A stretch of 45,607 nt of DNA from Alphaproteobacteria bacterium (GTDB taxonomy: Bacteria > Pseudomonadota > Alphaproteobacteria > Sphingomonadales > Sphingomonadaceae). This document shows positions 15,099-22,981 of the stretch, in pieces (position 1 is the first letter of the stretch; each line of letters opens with the position of its first letter). The position numbers and the translations under genes were made by a program. Location: positions 1-45,607 of the forward strand of contig JAUIJI010000008.1 in assembly GCA_030431435.1 (NCBI GenBank), written 5' to 3'. The notes below the pieces were generated by a model. The model was not told where the DNA came from and made no database searches. It saw nothing but the letters and a program-made list of their open reading frames with translations.

Positions 15099-16503
15099 TC
15101 GACCGCGCAAACACGCTCAGCGTATCGTCGCGCGCGCCCATGATCACGATGCGGTCACCCGGTTCGGCGATCTCGAGGATATGGTCGCCACACGCCTCGC
15201 GCTCCGGAATGTGGAGGGCATGGCCGCCTGCCTCGCGGATCAGCTTGACGATCCGCTCGGTGCCTTCGGAACGGTCCACCGTGCCGCCGAAATAGACCGG
15301 ATCGCACATCACGGCGATATCATCATCGCCCAGCACCTCGGCAAAGGTCTTCGCCAGCTCGTGGCCCATCTGCCGCAAGGGTCCGTAACCGTGCGGCTGG
15401 AAGAAGGCGATCACCCGGCCTTCATGGGCTTTCAGCGTCTCCAGCGTGGCGCGGCATTTCTCCGGATTGTGCCCGAAATCGTCGATCACCGTGATGCCGT
15501 TGGCGCTGGTGCCGACAATGTCGAAACGTCGTGCAAGCCCCTTGAAGCTGGCCAATGCCATCGCCGCATCGTGCACCTCGACGCCCATGGCCACTGTCCC
15601 GGCAATCGCGGCGAGCGCGTTTGAAAGATTGTGCCGCCCCGGCATCGGCAGGCGCAGCGAATGGGCGGTGTTGTTGCGCCGGTCCACCAGCAGGGCGGAA
15701 ATGCCGGTCGCATCCTCGATGATCGTGCCCGGCTCCACGCCGATATCGGCCTTGGGGTGGTCTATCGCGAAGGAAATGCGCTTCTTCGCCTTGTCCCCCA
15801 GCCACAGGCAGTCTTCATCATCGTAATTCACCGCTGCAATGTCCGCGCGCGCCACGAAATCGCCGAACAGGCGGCGCAATTCCTCGATGCTCTTGTGATC
15901 GAGGCTGACGTTGAGCAGCACCGAGACGGTGGGATTGTAGAGGTCGATCGAACCGTCGCTCTCGTCCACCTCGCTCACGAATGTGCCGTGATAGCCCACG
16001 CAGGCGCTGGCGAAGGGGTTTTCGCGGCTGACGAAGTTCTTCATCACCGCACCGTTCATGATCGTGGGATCGCGGCCATCCTCGCTCAGGATCCAGCCGG
16101 TCATGCCGGTGACGGTGCTCTTGCCGCTGGTTCCGCCGATGGCGATGGCCTGGGGCGCGGCGTTGAACAGGCGGGAAAGCAATTCGGCCCGCGTCATGCG
16201 CGCGCAGCCAAGCTCGTTGGCGCGGGCGACTTCGGGCACGGTGTCTTCGATCGCGGCGCTGGCCACCAGCACCTGATTGCCGGACTGGATGCCGCTGCCG
16301 TCCTGCGGGAACAGCTCCACCCCCTGCGCTTCGAGGAAGGCCTTCTTTTCCAGCGTGCGCCCCTGGTCAAAGCTGCGGTCAGAGCCGCCTACGCGCGCGC
16401 CACGCCCTTTCAGGATCATCGCCAGCGGCAACATTCCCGATCCCCCGATGCCGCAGAAGAAATAGGGCCGGTGAAGCAGCGCGTCGTCAGGGGTGTCGTT
16501 CAT
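15082..16503 (-). CDS. Mur ligase family protein, MurC/Mpl-like
   Basis: A 473-residue UDP-muramate amino-acid/peptide ligase. Visible: N-terminal UDP-binding CGIGGSGM (17-24), ATP loop GGTSGKST (123-130), SEVDESDGS (177-185), NVSLDHKSIEEL, PGRHNLSNALAA and DDFGHNPEK. MurC adds L-Ala to UDP-MurNAc; Mpl reattaches recycled tripeptide. The C-terminal DDFGHNPEK departs from the DD(Y/F)AHHP usual in MurC and Mpl, so this is a divergent branch. It stands apart from any division cluster and faces an LD-carboxypeptidase gene 58 bases away, which fits recycling (Mpl role) better than a second MurC. Substrate assignment is inference. Confidence 0.8.
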   Translation of the reverse strand: MNDTPDDALLHRPYFFCGIGGSGMLPLAMILKGRGARVGGSDRSFDQGRTLEKKAFLEAQGVELFPQDGSGIQSGNQVLVASAAIEDTVPEVARANELGCARMTRAELLSRLFNAAPQAIAIGGTSGKSTVTGMTGWILSEDGRDPTIMNGAVMKNFVSRENPFASACVGYHGTFVSEVDESDGSIDLYNPTVSVLLNVSLDHKSIEELRRLFGDFVARADIAAVNYDDEDCLWLGDKAKKRISFAIDHPKADIGVEPGTIIEDATGISALLVDRRNNTAHSLRLPMPGRHNLSNALAAIAGTVAMGVEVHDAAMALASFKGLARRFDIVGTSANGITVIDDFGHNPEKCRATLETLKAHEGRVIAFFQPHGYGPLRQMGHELAKTFAEVLGDDDIAVMCDPVYFGGTVDRSEGTERIVKLIREAGGHALHIPEREACGDHILEIAEPGDRIVIMGARDDTLSVFARSILERL

Positions 16504-16561
16504 GACATGAGTGACTATTGCGGGAGTGGCGCTTTGTGAAGCGGGAGATTAGAGGAAAGGG

Positions 16562-17374
16562 ATGACAAAGCGCATCGGCATCGTCTGCCCCGGCAAGCCC
16601 ATCCTGCGGGAACGCGCGGACAGGGTGCTGGAACTGGCAGCACGCGACTATCCGCAGCTGGAACTGGTGCTGCATCCCGCCTGCACGCAGGAACACGGCC
16701 ATTTTGCCGGTGATGACGCCACGCGTGCGGCTGCCTTGCTGGAGTATGCCAATGACCCGGCCTTCGATGCGATCTGGTTCGGCATGGGCGGCTATGGCTC
16801 GGCGCGGATCGTGGGGGAGGTGCTGGCAGGGCTGGGCGCTGCGGCGCAGGACAAGACCTACCTCGGCTATTCGGATTGCGGCGTGTTGCTGGGCGCGCTC
16901 TACAAGCAGGGGATCGGCAGGCCGGTGCACGGTCCGCTGGTGGGCGATATCCGCCGCGATGATGGCGAGGCATGCGTGCGCCGCGTGCTGGACTGGTTTG
17001 CAGGAGGCATGCAAGGCATCGAACCCGGCCTCGACAGCCGCCCGGCTGCTGCCTTCAACCTGATGACGCTGGCCATGCTGGTCGGCACCGATTTCATGCC
17101 GGACCTTTCCGGCCATGTGGTTCTGGTGGAAGAGGTTTCCGAGCATCTCTATGCCGTGGACCGGCTGTTCTTCCACGTGACCCAGCACCTCAAGGGCGTG
17201 GCTGGCATCCGCCTTGGCGAAGTCTCGGACGTGCCGGAAAATGACCGCCCCTTCGGCTATGACGAGGAGGAAATCGCCCGCTACTGGTGCGAAAAGGCGG
17301 GCATTGCCTACCTCGGGCGTGCGCAGATCGGGCATTCGGCTGCCAACAGGATTGTCCCCTTCGGTCTTGCCTGA
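16562..17374 (+). CDS. ldcA: LD-carboxypeptidase (peptidase family S66)
   Basis: Removes the terminal D-Ala from the murein tetrapeptide during cell-wall recycling. The 270-residue protein shows the S66 triad: Ser104 in GYSD, Glu190/191 in LVEEVSEHLY, and His258 in IGHSAAN; also the opening KRIGIVCPGKPI and IWFGMGGYGSARI. No signal peptide, consistent with a cytoplasmic enzyme. Divergent from the Mur ligase gene across 58 bases and 46 bases before fabD. The pairing with a Mpl-like ligase suggests tetrapeptide to tripeptide to UDP-MurNAc-tripeptide recycling. Confidence 0.88.
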   Translation: MTKRIGIVCPGKPILRERADRVLELAARDYPQLELVLHPACTQEHGHFAGDDATRAAALLEYANDPAFDAIWFGMGGYGSARIVGEVLAGLGAAAQDKTYLGYSDCGVLLGALYKQGIGRPVHGPLVGDIRRDDGEACVRRVLDWFAGGMQGIEPGLDSRPAAAFNLMTLAMLVGTDFMPDLSGHVVLVEEVSEHLYAVDRLFFHVTQHLKGVAGIRLGEVSDVPENDRPFGYDEEEIARYWCEKAGIAYLGRAQIGHSAANRIVPFGLA

Positions 17375-17420
17375 AAGCCTGCGCGCACATAGGCGGGCCG
17401 CAACAGGAGGAGATTTCACG

Positions 17421-18356
17421 ATGATCGCATTCGTCTTTCCGGGGCAGGGCAGCCAGAAAGTGGGCATGGGCGCAGAGCTTGCAGCCGCCAGCGCAGCCGC
17501 GCGCGAAGTGTTCGAGGAAGTGGACGAGGCGCTGGGCCAGAAACTCACCGCCATCATGATGGATGGGCCGGAAGACCAGCTGACGCTGACCGAGAACGCA
17601 CAACCCGCGATCATGGCACATTCGATCGCCATCGCCCGCGTGCTGGAGCGTGATTTCGGCGTGAAGCTGTCGGAGAAGGGCGAGGCTGTCGCCGGTCACT
17701 CGCTGGGCGAATATTCGGCGCTGGCGGCCGTTGGCGCCTTTTCGCTGGCGGATACGGCGCGGCTGCTGAAGCTGCGCGGGCAGGCGATGCAGCAGGCCGT
17801 GCCGGTGGGCGTGGGCGGCATGTGCGCGCTGCTGGGTGCAGACCTTGAAAAAGCCACTGCGCTCGCTGAAGCTGCGGCACAGGGTGAGGTGTGCGAAGTC
17901 GCCAATGACAATGATCCGGGGCAGGTCGTCCTGTCCGGCCATGCCGGCGCAATTGCTCGCGCGGTGGAACTGGCGAAGGACCATGGCTGCAAGCGCGCCG
18001 TGCCGCTGCCGGTCTCCGCGCCGTTCCATTGCTCGCTGATGCAGCCTGCCGCCGATGCGATGGCAGAAGCGCTCGCCGCAACCCAGCCGCAGCCGATGCT
18101 GCTGCCGGTCTATTCCAACTTCACCGCCACGCTCACCAGCGATCCTGCCGTGGAGCAGGACCTGCTGGTCAAGCAGGTGACCGGCCGCGTGCGCTGGCGC
18201 GAAAGCATGGAAGCGATGGGCGAGGCAGGTATCACGCGCTACGTGGAACTGGGCGGCAAGGTCGTCGGCCCGATGATCCGCAAGATCGTGGCGGACAGCA
18301 CACAGGACAGCCTCGTCTCGATGGCTGATATCGAGGAATTCGCGAAAGGACTTTGA
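17421..18356 (+). CDS. fabD: Malonyl-CoA:ACP transacylase
   Basis: Loads malonate onto acyl carrier protein for fatty-acid synthesis. The 311-residue protein has FVFPGQGSQKVGMG at the start, the active-site GHSLGEYSA (Ser94), the carboxylate-binding Arg119 in LKLRG, and catalytic His203 in SAPFHCSLM. An ideal AGGAGG lies 10 bases before the ATG at 17421; longer starts upstream are rejected. fabG would normally follow at once, but a GxxExxY element lies between them. Confidence 0.95.
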   Translation: MIAFVFPGQGSQKVGMGAELAAASAAAREVFEEVDEALGQKLTAIMMDGPEDQLTLTENAQPAIMAHSIAIARVLERDFGVKLSEKGEAVAGHSLGEYSALAAVGAFSLADTARLLKLRGQAMQQAVPVGVGGMCALLGADLEKATALAEAAAQGEVCEVANDNDPGQVVLSGHAGAIARAVELAKDHGCKRAVPLPVSAPFHCSLMQPAADAMAEALAATQPQPMLLPVYSNFTATLTSDPAVEQDLLVKQVTGRVRWRESMEAMGEAGITRYVELGGKVVGPMIRKIVADSTQDSLVSMADIEEFAKGL

Positions 18357-18380
18357 GCGGCTTCCGGGGCGGAGGATGAG

Positions 18381-18860
18381 ATGAATCACGCGGAGACGCG
18401 GAGACGCGGAGAGGGCGAGATTGCCGTCGATGAACTCTCGGCAGAGGTCATCGATGCTTGCATCGCGATTCATCGTGAACTGGGGCCGGGATTGCTGGAA
18501 AGTGTCTATGAACTGGTGCTGGCTTCTGAACTGGAGCGAAGGGGCTTGAAGGTCGCCCGGCAGGTGCCGGTCGACATTTCGTTCCGCGACCAGAACCACC
18601 CGGCGGCGTTTCGTATCGATATTCTCGTCGATGACCGTCTCGTTCTGGAGATCAAGTCAGTCGAGCAGCTTACTAGGGCGCACGCGAAGCAATTGCTGAC
18701 TTACTTGCGTCTCACGCACCAGCCCGTAGGGCTGCTTCTCAATTTTTCTGGTGCTACCATGAAGGAAGGTATCAGGCGGATCGTCAACGAACACCGGCAG
18801 CCGGAAGCGCCCTCCGCGTCTCCGCGTCTCCGCGTGAAAAATTCTATTGGAGAGCGATAA
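18381..18860 (+). CDS. GxxExxY protein (PD-(D/E)XK-like) carried in an inverted-repeat element
   Basis: A 159-residue protein of the GxxExxY family: GPGLLESVYE (35-44) holds the name motif (G37, E40, Y43), followed by a nuclease-like core with Asp80 (FRIDILV) and Glu90-x-Lys92 (LEIKS), then QLLTYLRL and VGLLLNFSG. The fold suggests a PD-(D/E)XK enzyme, function unproven. The N-terminal residues (HAETRRRGE) and C-terminal ones (SASPRLRVK) are encoded by the two arms of a 25-base inverted repeat. The stop codon abuts the fabG start (TAAATG) and the fabG ribosome binding site lies in its last codons. Codons and location suggest insertion into the fab operon. Confidence 0.88.
   Translation: MNHAETRRRGEGEIAVDELSAEVIDACIAIHRELGPGLLESVYELVLASELERRGLKVARQVPVDISFRDQNHPAAFRIDILVDDRLVLEIKSVEQLTRAHAKQLLTYLRLTHQPVGLLLNFSGATMKEGIRRIVNEHRQPEAPSASPRLRVKNSIGER
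18387..18411 (+). repeat. Inverted repeat, left arm of GxxExxY element
   Basis: A 25-base arm made of cac then repeats of gcggagac, six bases inside the GxxExxY start codon. It is a perfect reverse complement of 18812-18836; both arms then share ggcg next to the interior, with a two-base offset. A related solo copy (20 of 25 bases) lies at 27937-27961. Confidence 0.85.
18812..18836 (-). repeat. Inverted repeat, right arm of GxxExxY element
   Basis: Reverse complement of the left arm, 25 of 25 bases. It encodes the SASPRLRV end of the GxxExxY protein. The element spanned by the arms is about 450 bases. No target-site duplication is evident in the flanks. Confidence 0.85.
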
Positions 18861-19622
18861 ATGTTCGACCTTACCGGAATGAATGCCCTCGTCACTGGCG
18901 CTGCTGGCGGGATTGGATCGGCCATCAGCCGTGCTCTGGCCGCACAGGGTGCGCGGCTCGCGCTTTCGGGTACCAATGCCCAGAAGCTGCGCGCCTTTCG
19001 CGAAGAGCTGAACGACAGCTACGAACATGACGCGGGCCCGCATGTCGAGATCACTTGCGATTTGTCGAACCGCGAGCAGGTGGACGAGCTGGTGCCCGCC
19101 GCGCTCGATACGCTGGGCGGGATCGATATCCTCGTCACCAATGCGGGTATCACGCGCGACAACCTTGCCATGCGGATGAAGGACGAGGAATGGGCCGATG
19201 TGATCACCATCAACCTTGAATCGACCTTCCGCCTGATGCGCGCCGCTGCGCGCCCGATGATGAAGGCGCGCTTTGGCCGCGTGATCGCCATCACCAGCGT
19301 GGTGGGGGCCACCGGCAATCCGGGGCAGATGAACTATTGCGCTGCCAAGGCCGGGATCACCGGCATGACCAAGAGCTTCGCGCAGGAAGTGGCGAGCCGC
19401 GGCATCACCGCCAATTGCGTTGCCCCCGGTTTCATCCGCACGCCGATGACCGATGTGCTGACGGACGACCAGAAGGCCGCGATCAACACCCGCATCCCCA
19501 TGGGCCGCATGGGCGAGGGCGAGGATATCGGCGCTGCCGTGGCCTTCCTCGCCTCGAAGGAGGCGAGCTATGTCACAGGCCAGACGATCCACGTGAACGG
19601 CGGCATGGCGATGGTGAGCTGA
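18861..19622 (+). CDS. fabG: 3-oxoacyl-ACP reductase
   Basis: NADPH-dependent reductase of fatty-acid elongation. The 253-residue short-chain dehydrogenase has TGAAGGIG (12-19), NAG (94-96), and the catalytic Ser146, Tyr159, Lys163 (ITSVVG; YCAAK), ending HVNGGMAMVS. It is slightly longer than most FabG (about 245) because of an insert near NDSYEHDAGPH. A GGAGAG ribosome binding site lies within the last codons of the upstream GxxExxY gene. acpP and fabF, common downstream partners, do not follow here; dnaN does. Confidence 0.93.
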   Translation: MFDLTGMNALVTGAAGGIGSAISRALAAQGARLALSGTNAQKLRAFREELNDSYEHDAGPHVEITCDLSNREQVDELVPAALDTLGGIDILVTNAGITRDNLAMRMKDEEWADVITINLESTFRLMRAAARPMMKARFGRVIAITSVVGATGNPGQMNYCAAKAGITGMTKSFAQEVASRGITANCVAPGFIRTPMTDVLTDDQKAAINTRIPMGRMGEGEDIGAAVAFLASKEASYVTGQTIHVNGGMAMVS

Positions 19623-19784
19623 GGCGGTGCGACATGGGCAGACTTTTCCCCAAGGAATCGCCCCTTGCGCGGATGAATCCTTGCCCCTGTATCCACCCCC
19701 GTTAAGACTGAATCCGTAATTTTCCGGCGCCAGGCAGCGATTCCGGCCAATCAGGGTCAATCGCGGCGCAAGAAGGGGTAAGCG

Positions 19785-20912
19785 ATGAAGGCCACCATCG
19801 AACGCGCGAAACTGCTGCGTTGTCTGTCTCACGTCCAGTCCGTGGTGGAACGCCGCAACACCATCCCGATCCTGTCCAACGTGCTGATCGAGGCATCGGC
19901 AGACGGGCTGGTGAAGATCATGGCGACCGACCTCGACCTGCAGGTGGTCGAAAGCCTGCAGGCCGCATCGGTGGAGGATGCCGGATCGATCACGGTTTCC
20001 GCTCACCTGCTGTTCGATATCGCCCGCAAGCTGCCCGATGGCACGCAGGTCAGCCTGGAGACGGCGGACAACCGCATGGTGGTGAAGGCCGGGCGCGCGC
20101 GCTTCCAGCTGCCCACCCTGCCGCGTGACGATTTCCCCGTGATCGTGGAAGGCGATCTGCCGACCAGCTTTGAGATCCCGGCAGAGCTGCTGGCCGAACT
20201 GATCGACCGTACGCGCTTCGCCATCTCGACCGAGGAAACGCGCTATTACCTCAACGGCATCTTCTTCCACGTCGCTGACGAGGACAAGCCGGTGCTGAAG
20301 GCCGCCGCCACCGATGGCCACCGCCTCGCCCGCTTCACCATCGACCGCCCGGCTGGCGCCGAAGGCATGCCTGACGTGATCGTGCCGCGCAAAGCCGTGG
20401 CCGAGCTGCGCAAGCTGCTGGAAGAAGCACTCGATGGCAACGTGCAGGTGGACCTCAGCCCCTCGAAGATCCGCTTCACGCTGGGCGGGGAGGGCGGCGT
20501 TGTCCTCACCTCCAAGCTGATCGACGGCACCTTCCCCGATTACAGCCGAGTGATTCCCACCGGCAATGACAAGCTGCTGAAAGTTGATCCCAAGAGCTTC
20601 TTCGCAGGCGTTGACCGCGTGGCCACCATCGCCACCGAGAAGACCCGCGCCGTGAAGATGGGCCTCGATACCGACAAGGTTACGCTCTCTGTCACCAGCC
20701 CGGACAATGGCAATGCGGCAGAGGAACTGGCGGCGGACTATCGCTCCGAAGCGATGGAAATCGGCTTCAACGCCAATTACCTGAAGGATGTGCTCGCCCA
20801 GATCGACAGCGATACGGTGGAACTGCACCTCGCCGATGCGGGCGCGCCCACGCTGATCCGCAAGGATGAGAGCAGCCCGGCGCTTTACGTGCTGATGCCG
20901 ATGCGGGTGTGA
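19785..20912 (+). CDS. dnaN: DNA polymerase III subunit beta (sliding clamp)
   Basis: The 375-residue protein shows the three clamp repeats: MKATIERAKLLRCLSHVQSVVERRNTIPILSNVLIEA at the start, ATDLDLQVVESL, then KAAATDGHRLARFTI in the second domain, and the typical C-terminal SSPALYVLMPMRV. The clamp holds polymerase III on DNA and docks repair proteins. An AAGGGG ribosome binding site precedes the ATG. It lies apart from dnaA or other replication-origin genes, in the fab region. Full-length, no damage seen. Confidence 0.97.
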   Translation: MKATIERAKLLRCLSHVQSVVERRNTIPILSNVLIEASADGLVKIMATDLDLQVVESLQAASVEDAGSITVSAHLLFDIARKLPDGTQVSLETADNRMVVKAGRARFQLPTLPRDDFPVIVEGDLPTSFEIPAELLAELIDRTRFAISTEETRYYLNGIFFHVADEDKPVLKAAATDGHRLARFTIDRPAGAEGMPDVIVPRKAVAELRKLLEEALDGNVQVDLSPSKIRFTLGGEGGVVLTSKLIDGTFPDYSRVIPTGNDKLLKVDPKSFFAGVDRVATIATEKTRAVKMGLDTDKVTLSVTSPDNGNAAEELAADYRSEAMEIGFNANYLKDVLAQIDSDTVELHLADAGAPTLIRKDESSPALYVLMPMRV

Positions 20913-20924
20913 TCGAAGCGGGCT

Positions 20925-21494
20925 TCAGCGCCTGAACGTGCTCAGCAATCCTTCGAGCCATCCCGCCTTTCTGTTCAGCGGTTGCGGCGGGACATATTCG
21001 GGCGCGACTTCCAAGTTTGCGATAAACGCATTGAATGTCAGTCCCGTGGGGACAAATCCTTCATTGCCTTCGAGAACATGTTCGGGCTCCATCGGCAGCA
21101 TTTCGTGGTCGAACGAGATAACTTGCTGTTCTTCACTATCGCGCAAATCCAGGCATAGGCCGTTGCCGCCCCAGTCCATCGCAAAGAGAAGATAGGCCCG
21201 ATCGACATTCTGGCTGTAGCGCCCGGTTTCTTCCATCCAATCCTTCAAGGTGATGAGATGGAAGCCGGAAGGATCTTCGGCCGGCGAGCAGAAGATGTCG
21301 ACAAAGACATTGCCGGGATATTGCTGCGGCAAGGCCAGAGTACGTTCAAGGTGGCAGCCGCCCGTTTTGCGATAAAAGTCAGCCACTTCGGTAGGTAGAG
21401 ATGTTCCTAGCCGTTCTTCAAGAATGTCAATGAACTGCTGGTCCCACGCTCCCAGAACCTTCTGGCGTATCGCGGCAATTTCATCGAGCTGCAC
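20925..21494 (-). CDS. SMI1/KNR4 (SUKH) family protein
   Basis: The 189-residue protein matches the SMI1/KNR4 fold: IEILEERLGTSLPTEVADFYRKTGG-like opening (FIDILEERLGTSLPTEVADFYRKTGG is visible as two adjoining stretches, residues 21-46), then FHLITLKDWMEET and YLLFAMDWGGNGLCLDLRDSEEQQVISFDHE. Many SUKH proteins are immunity factors for contact-dependent or polymorphic toxins; no toxin gene is adjacent, so this may be an orphan immunity or housekeeping member. Base composition looks a little lower in GC than neighbours. It converges with dnaN and shares orientation with the downstream reductase, separated by two bases. Confidence 0.8.
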   Translation of the reverse strand: MQLDEIAAIRQKVLGAWDQQFIDILEERLGTSLPTEVADFYRKTGGCHLERTLALPQQYPGNVFVDIFCSPAEDPSGFHLITLKDWMEETGRYSQNVDRAYLLFAMDWGGNGLCLDLRDSEEQQVISFDHEMLPMEPEHVLEGNEGFVPTGLTFNAFIANLEVAPEYVPPQPLNRKAGWLEGLLSTFRR

Positions 21495-21496
21495 AA

Positions 21497-22819
21497 TCAG
21501 CCCCTGGCCCGGATCATCGCTTCGATATCGACGAACTTTTCGCGCGGGGCGCCTTCGCGGGCGAGTTTTTCCTCGGCTTCCTCGATCTTCTTCCAGTCGC
21601 GGAAGGTGACCACGTCCAGTCCGCGCTGTTCCACCAGCGCATCGAAGCCTTCGCGGCCCTGCTTGCCTGCCGGGCCAAGAATGCCGTCGTCCATGTCCTC
21701 TCCGATCGACTGCACGATGTCATAGCCATCGGGGCGGTTGGTGCCGATCGTGCCTGACGGGCCGCGCCGCGCCCAGCCGACGCAATAGAGGCCGTGCAGG
21801 ATGCGCCCGTCATCATTGGCGAAGCGGCCCGCGCGCTCGTCAAACGGAACGCCGGGGATGGGGGATGTGCGATAACCGATACAGCTGATCACAAGGTCTG
21901 CCGGGAGCGTAGCGGTCTCGCCAGTGCCACGCGCGCGGCCGCGCACCAGTTCGGTATGCTCGATCTCCACGCCCTCAACCTTGCCATCGCCTTTCAGCGA
22001 AACGGGCTGCGCGAAGAAGGCGAATTCCACCGCCACCGGTTTTTCGGCGCGGATATCCTCGGGAATCGCGGCAAACTGGCGCAGGATCGTGGCGCTCTTG
22101 CGCAGGCCGGGTTCGAGCATCGCGTCCTCCGCCTCGTCGGGCAGGTCCCCCTGGTGGACATGCGGGCAAGCCCGGTCGAGATTGCCCAGCTCTCCCAGTT
22201 CCTTGGGCGTCATCATGATCTGGTGCGGGCCTCGGCGACCAAGGATGACGATCCGCTCGATCTTCGATGAAACCAGCGCATCGAGCGCGTGGCTCACGAT
22301 GTCGCTGCCGGCAAATTCCTCGCGCGTCTTGGACAGGATGCGGGCAACGTCCAGCGCCACATTGCCCATGCCGATCACCACGGCAGTCTTGCCTGACAGG
22401 TCGGGATCGAGAGTGGCAAATTGCGGGTGGCCGTTGTACCAGCCGACGAAAGCAGCCGAGCCGAACACATTGCCCAGATCCTCGCCACTTATCCCCAGAT
22501 CGCGGTCCTTGGGCGCGCCTGTGGCCAGCACGACCGCGTCGTAAAGCTCCTGCAATTCGGCAACCGACACATCCTGGCCGATGGTGACATTGCCGACGAA
22601 GCGGACATTGTCCGTCAACGCGACCTTTTCATAGCGCCGGGAGACACCCTTGATCGACTGGTGATCGGGCGCAACGCCGGTGCGGATCAGGCCGTAAGGC
22701 ACTGGAAGGCAATCGAATATATCGACCCGCACATCTTCGCCAAAGGCCTTCTGCGCGGCTTCTGCGGTATAGTATCCCGCCGGGCCGGAACCGATAATCG
22801 CGATATGCCGTGTGGCCAT
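21497..22819 (-). CDS. FAD-dependent ferredoxin/adrenodoxin-NADP+ reductase
   Basis: The 440-residue protein begins with the FAD loop IAIIGSGPAGYYTAEA (GSGPAG at 10-15) and has a second nucleotide loop for NADP (VVIGMGNVALDVARIL, about 147-162), the PYGLIRTGVAPDH signature, and a C-terminal YCVGWARRGPSGTIGTNRPDGYD flavin-binding stretch. These mark the adrenodoxin reductase/FprA type, passing electrons between NADPH and a ferredoxin that serves P450s or other oxygenases. No ferredoxin or P450 gene is in the window. The SUKH gene starts two bases after its stop. Confidence 0.92.
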   Translation of the reverse strand: MATRHIAIIGSGPAGYYTAEAAQKAFGEDVRVDIFDCLPVPYGLIRTGVAPDHQSIKGVSRRYEKVALTDNVRFVGNVTIGQDVSVAELQELYDAVVLATGAPKDRDLGISGEDLGNVFGSAAFVGWYNGHPQFATLDPDLSGKTAVVIGMGNVALDVARILSKTREEFAGSDIVSHALDALVSSKIERIVILGRRGPHQIMMTPKELGELGNLDRACPHVHQGDLPDEAEDAMLEPGLRKSATILRQFAAIPEDIRAEKPVAVEFAFFAQPVSLKGDGKVEGVEIEHTELVRGRARGTGETATLPADLVISCIGYRTSPIPGVPFDERAGRFANDDGRILHGLYCVGWARRGPSGTIGTNRPDGYDIVQSIGEDMDDGILGPAGKQGREGFDALVEQRGLDVVTFRDWKKIEEAEEKLAREGAPREKFVDIEAMIRARG

Positions 22820-22981
22820 CCGCGCCCTCCCTTTCCCAATGGGCTGATAGTAACCCTATTCGCGCAACGCTCAAGGGCGCATAAAACTGCGCAAATCCCA
22901 ATCGGGGACAGGTGCTGAAAACAGGAGAAAATCCCGCTCGAATTAACGCTTTTTCAAAGCTGAAAGCGCCATATCGCGTCC

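Noticed and set aside
17214-17420. A longer fabD start
   Set aside because: It would overlap ldcA out of frame; the ATG at 17421 has an ideal AGGAGG and begins the conserved MIAFVFPGQGSQ.
18657-20828. A 723-residue minus-strand ORF antisense to fabG and dnaN
   Set aside because: The opposite strand carries two unmistakable core genes; the long open frame is a GC-bias effect.
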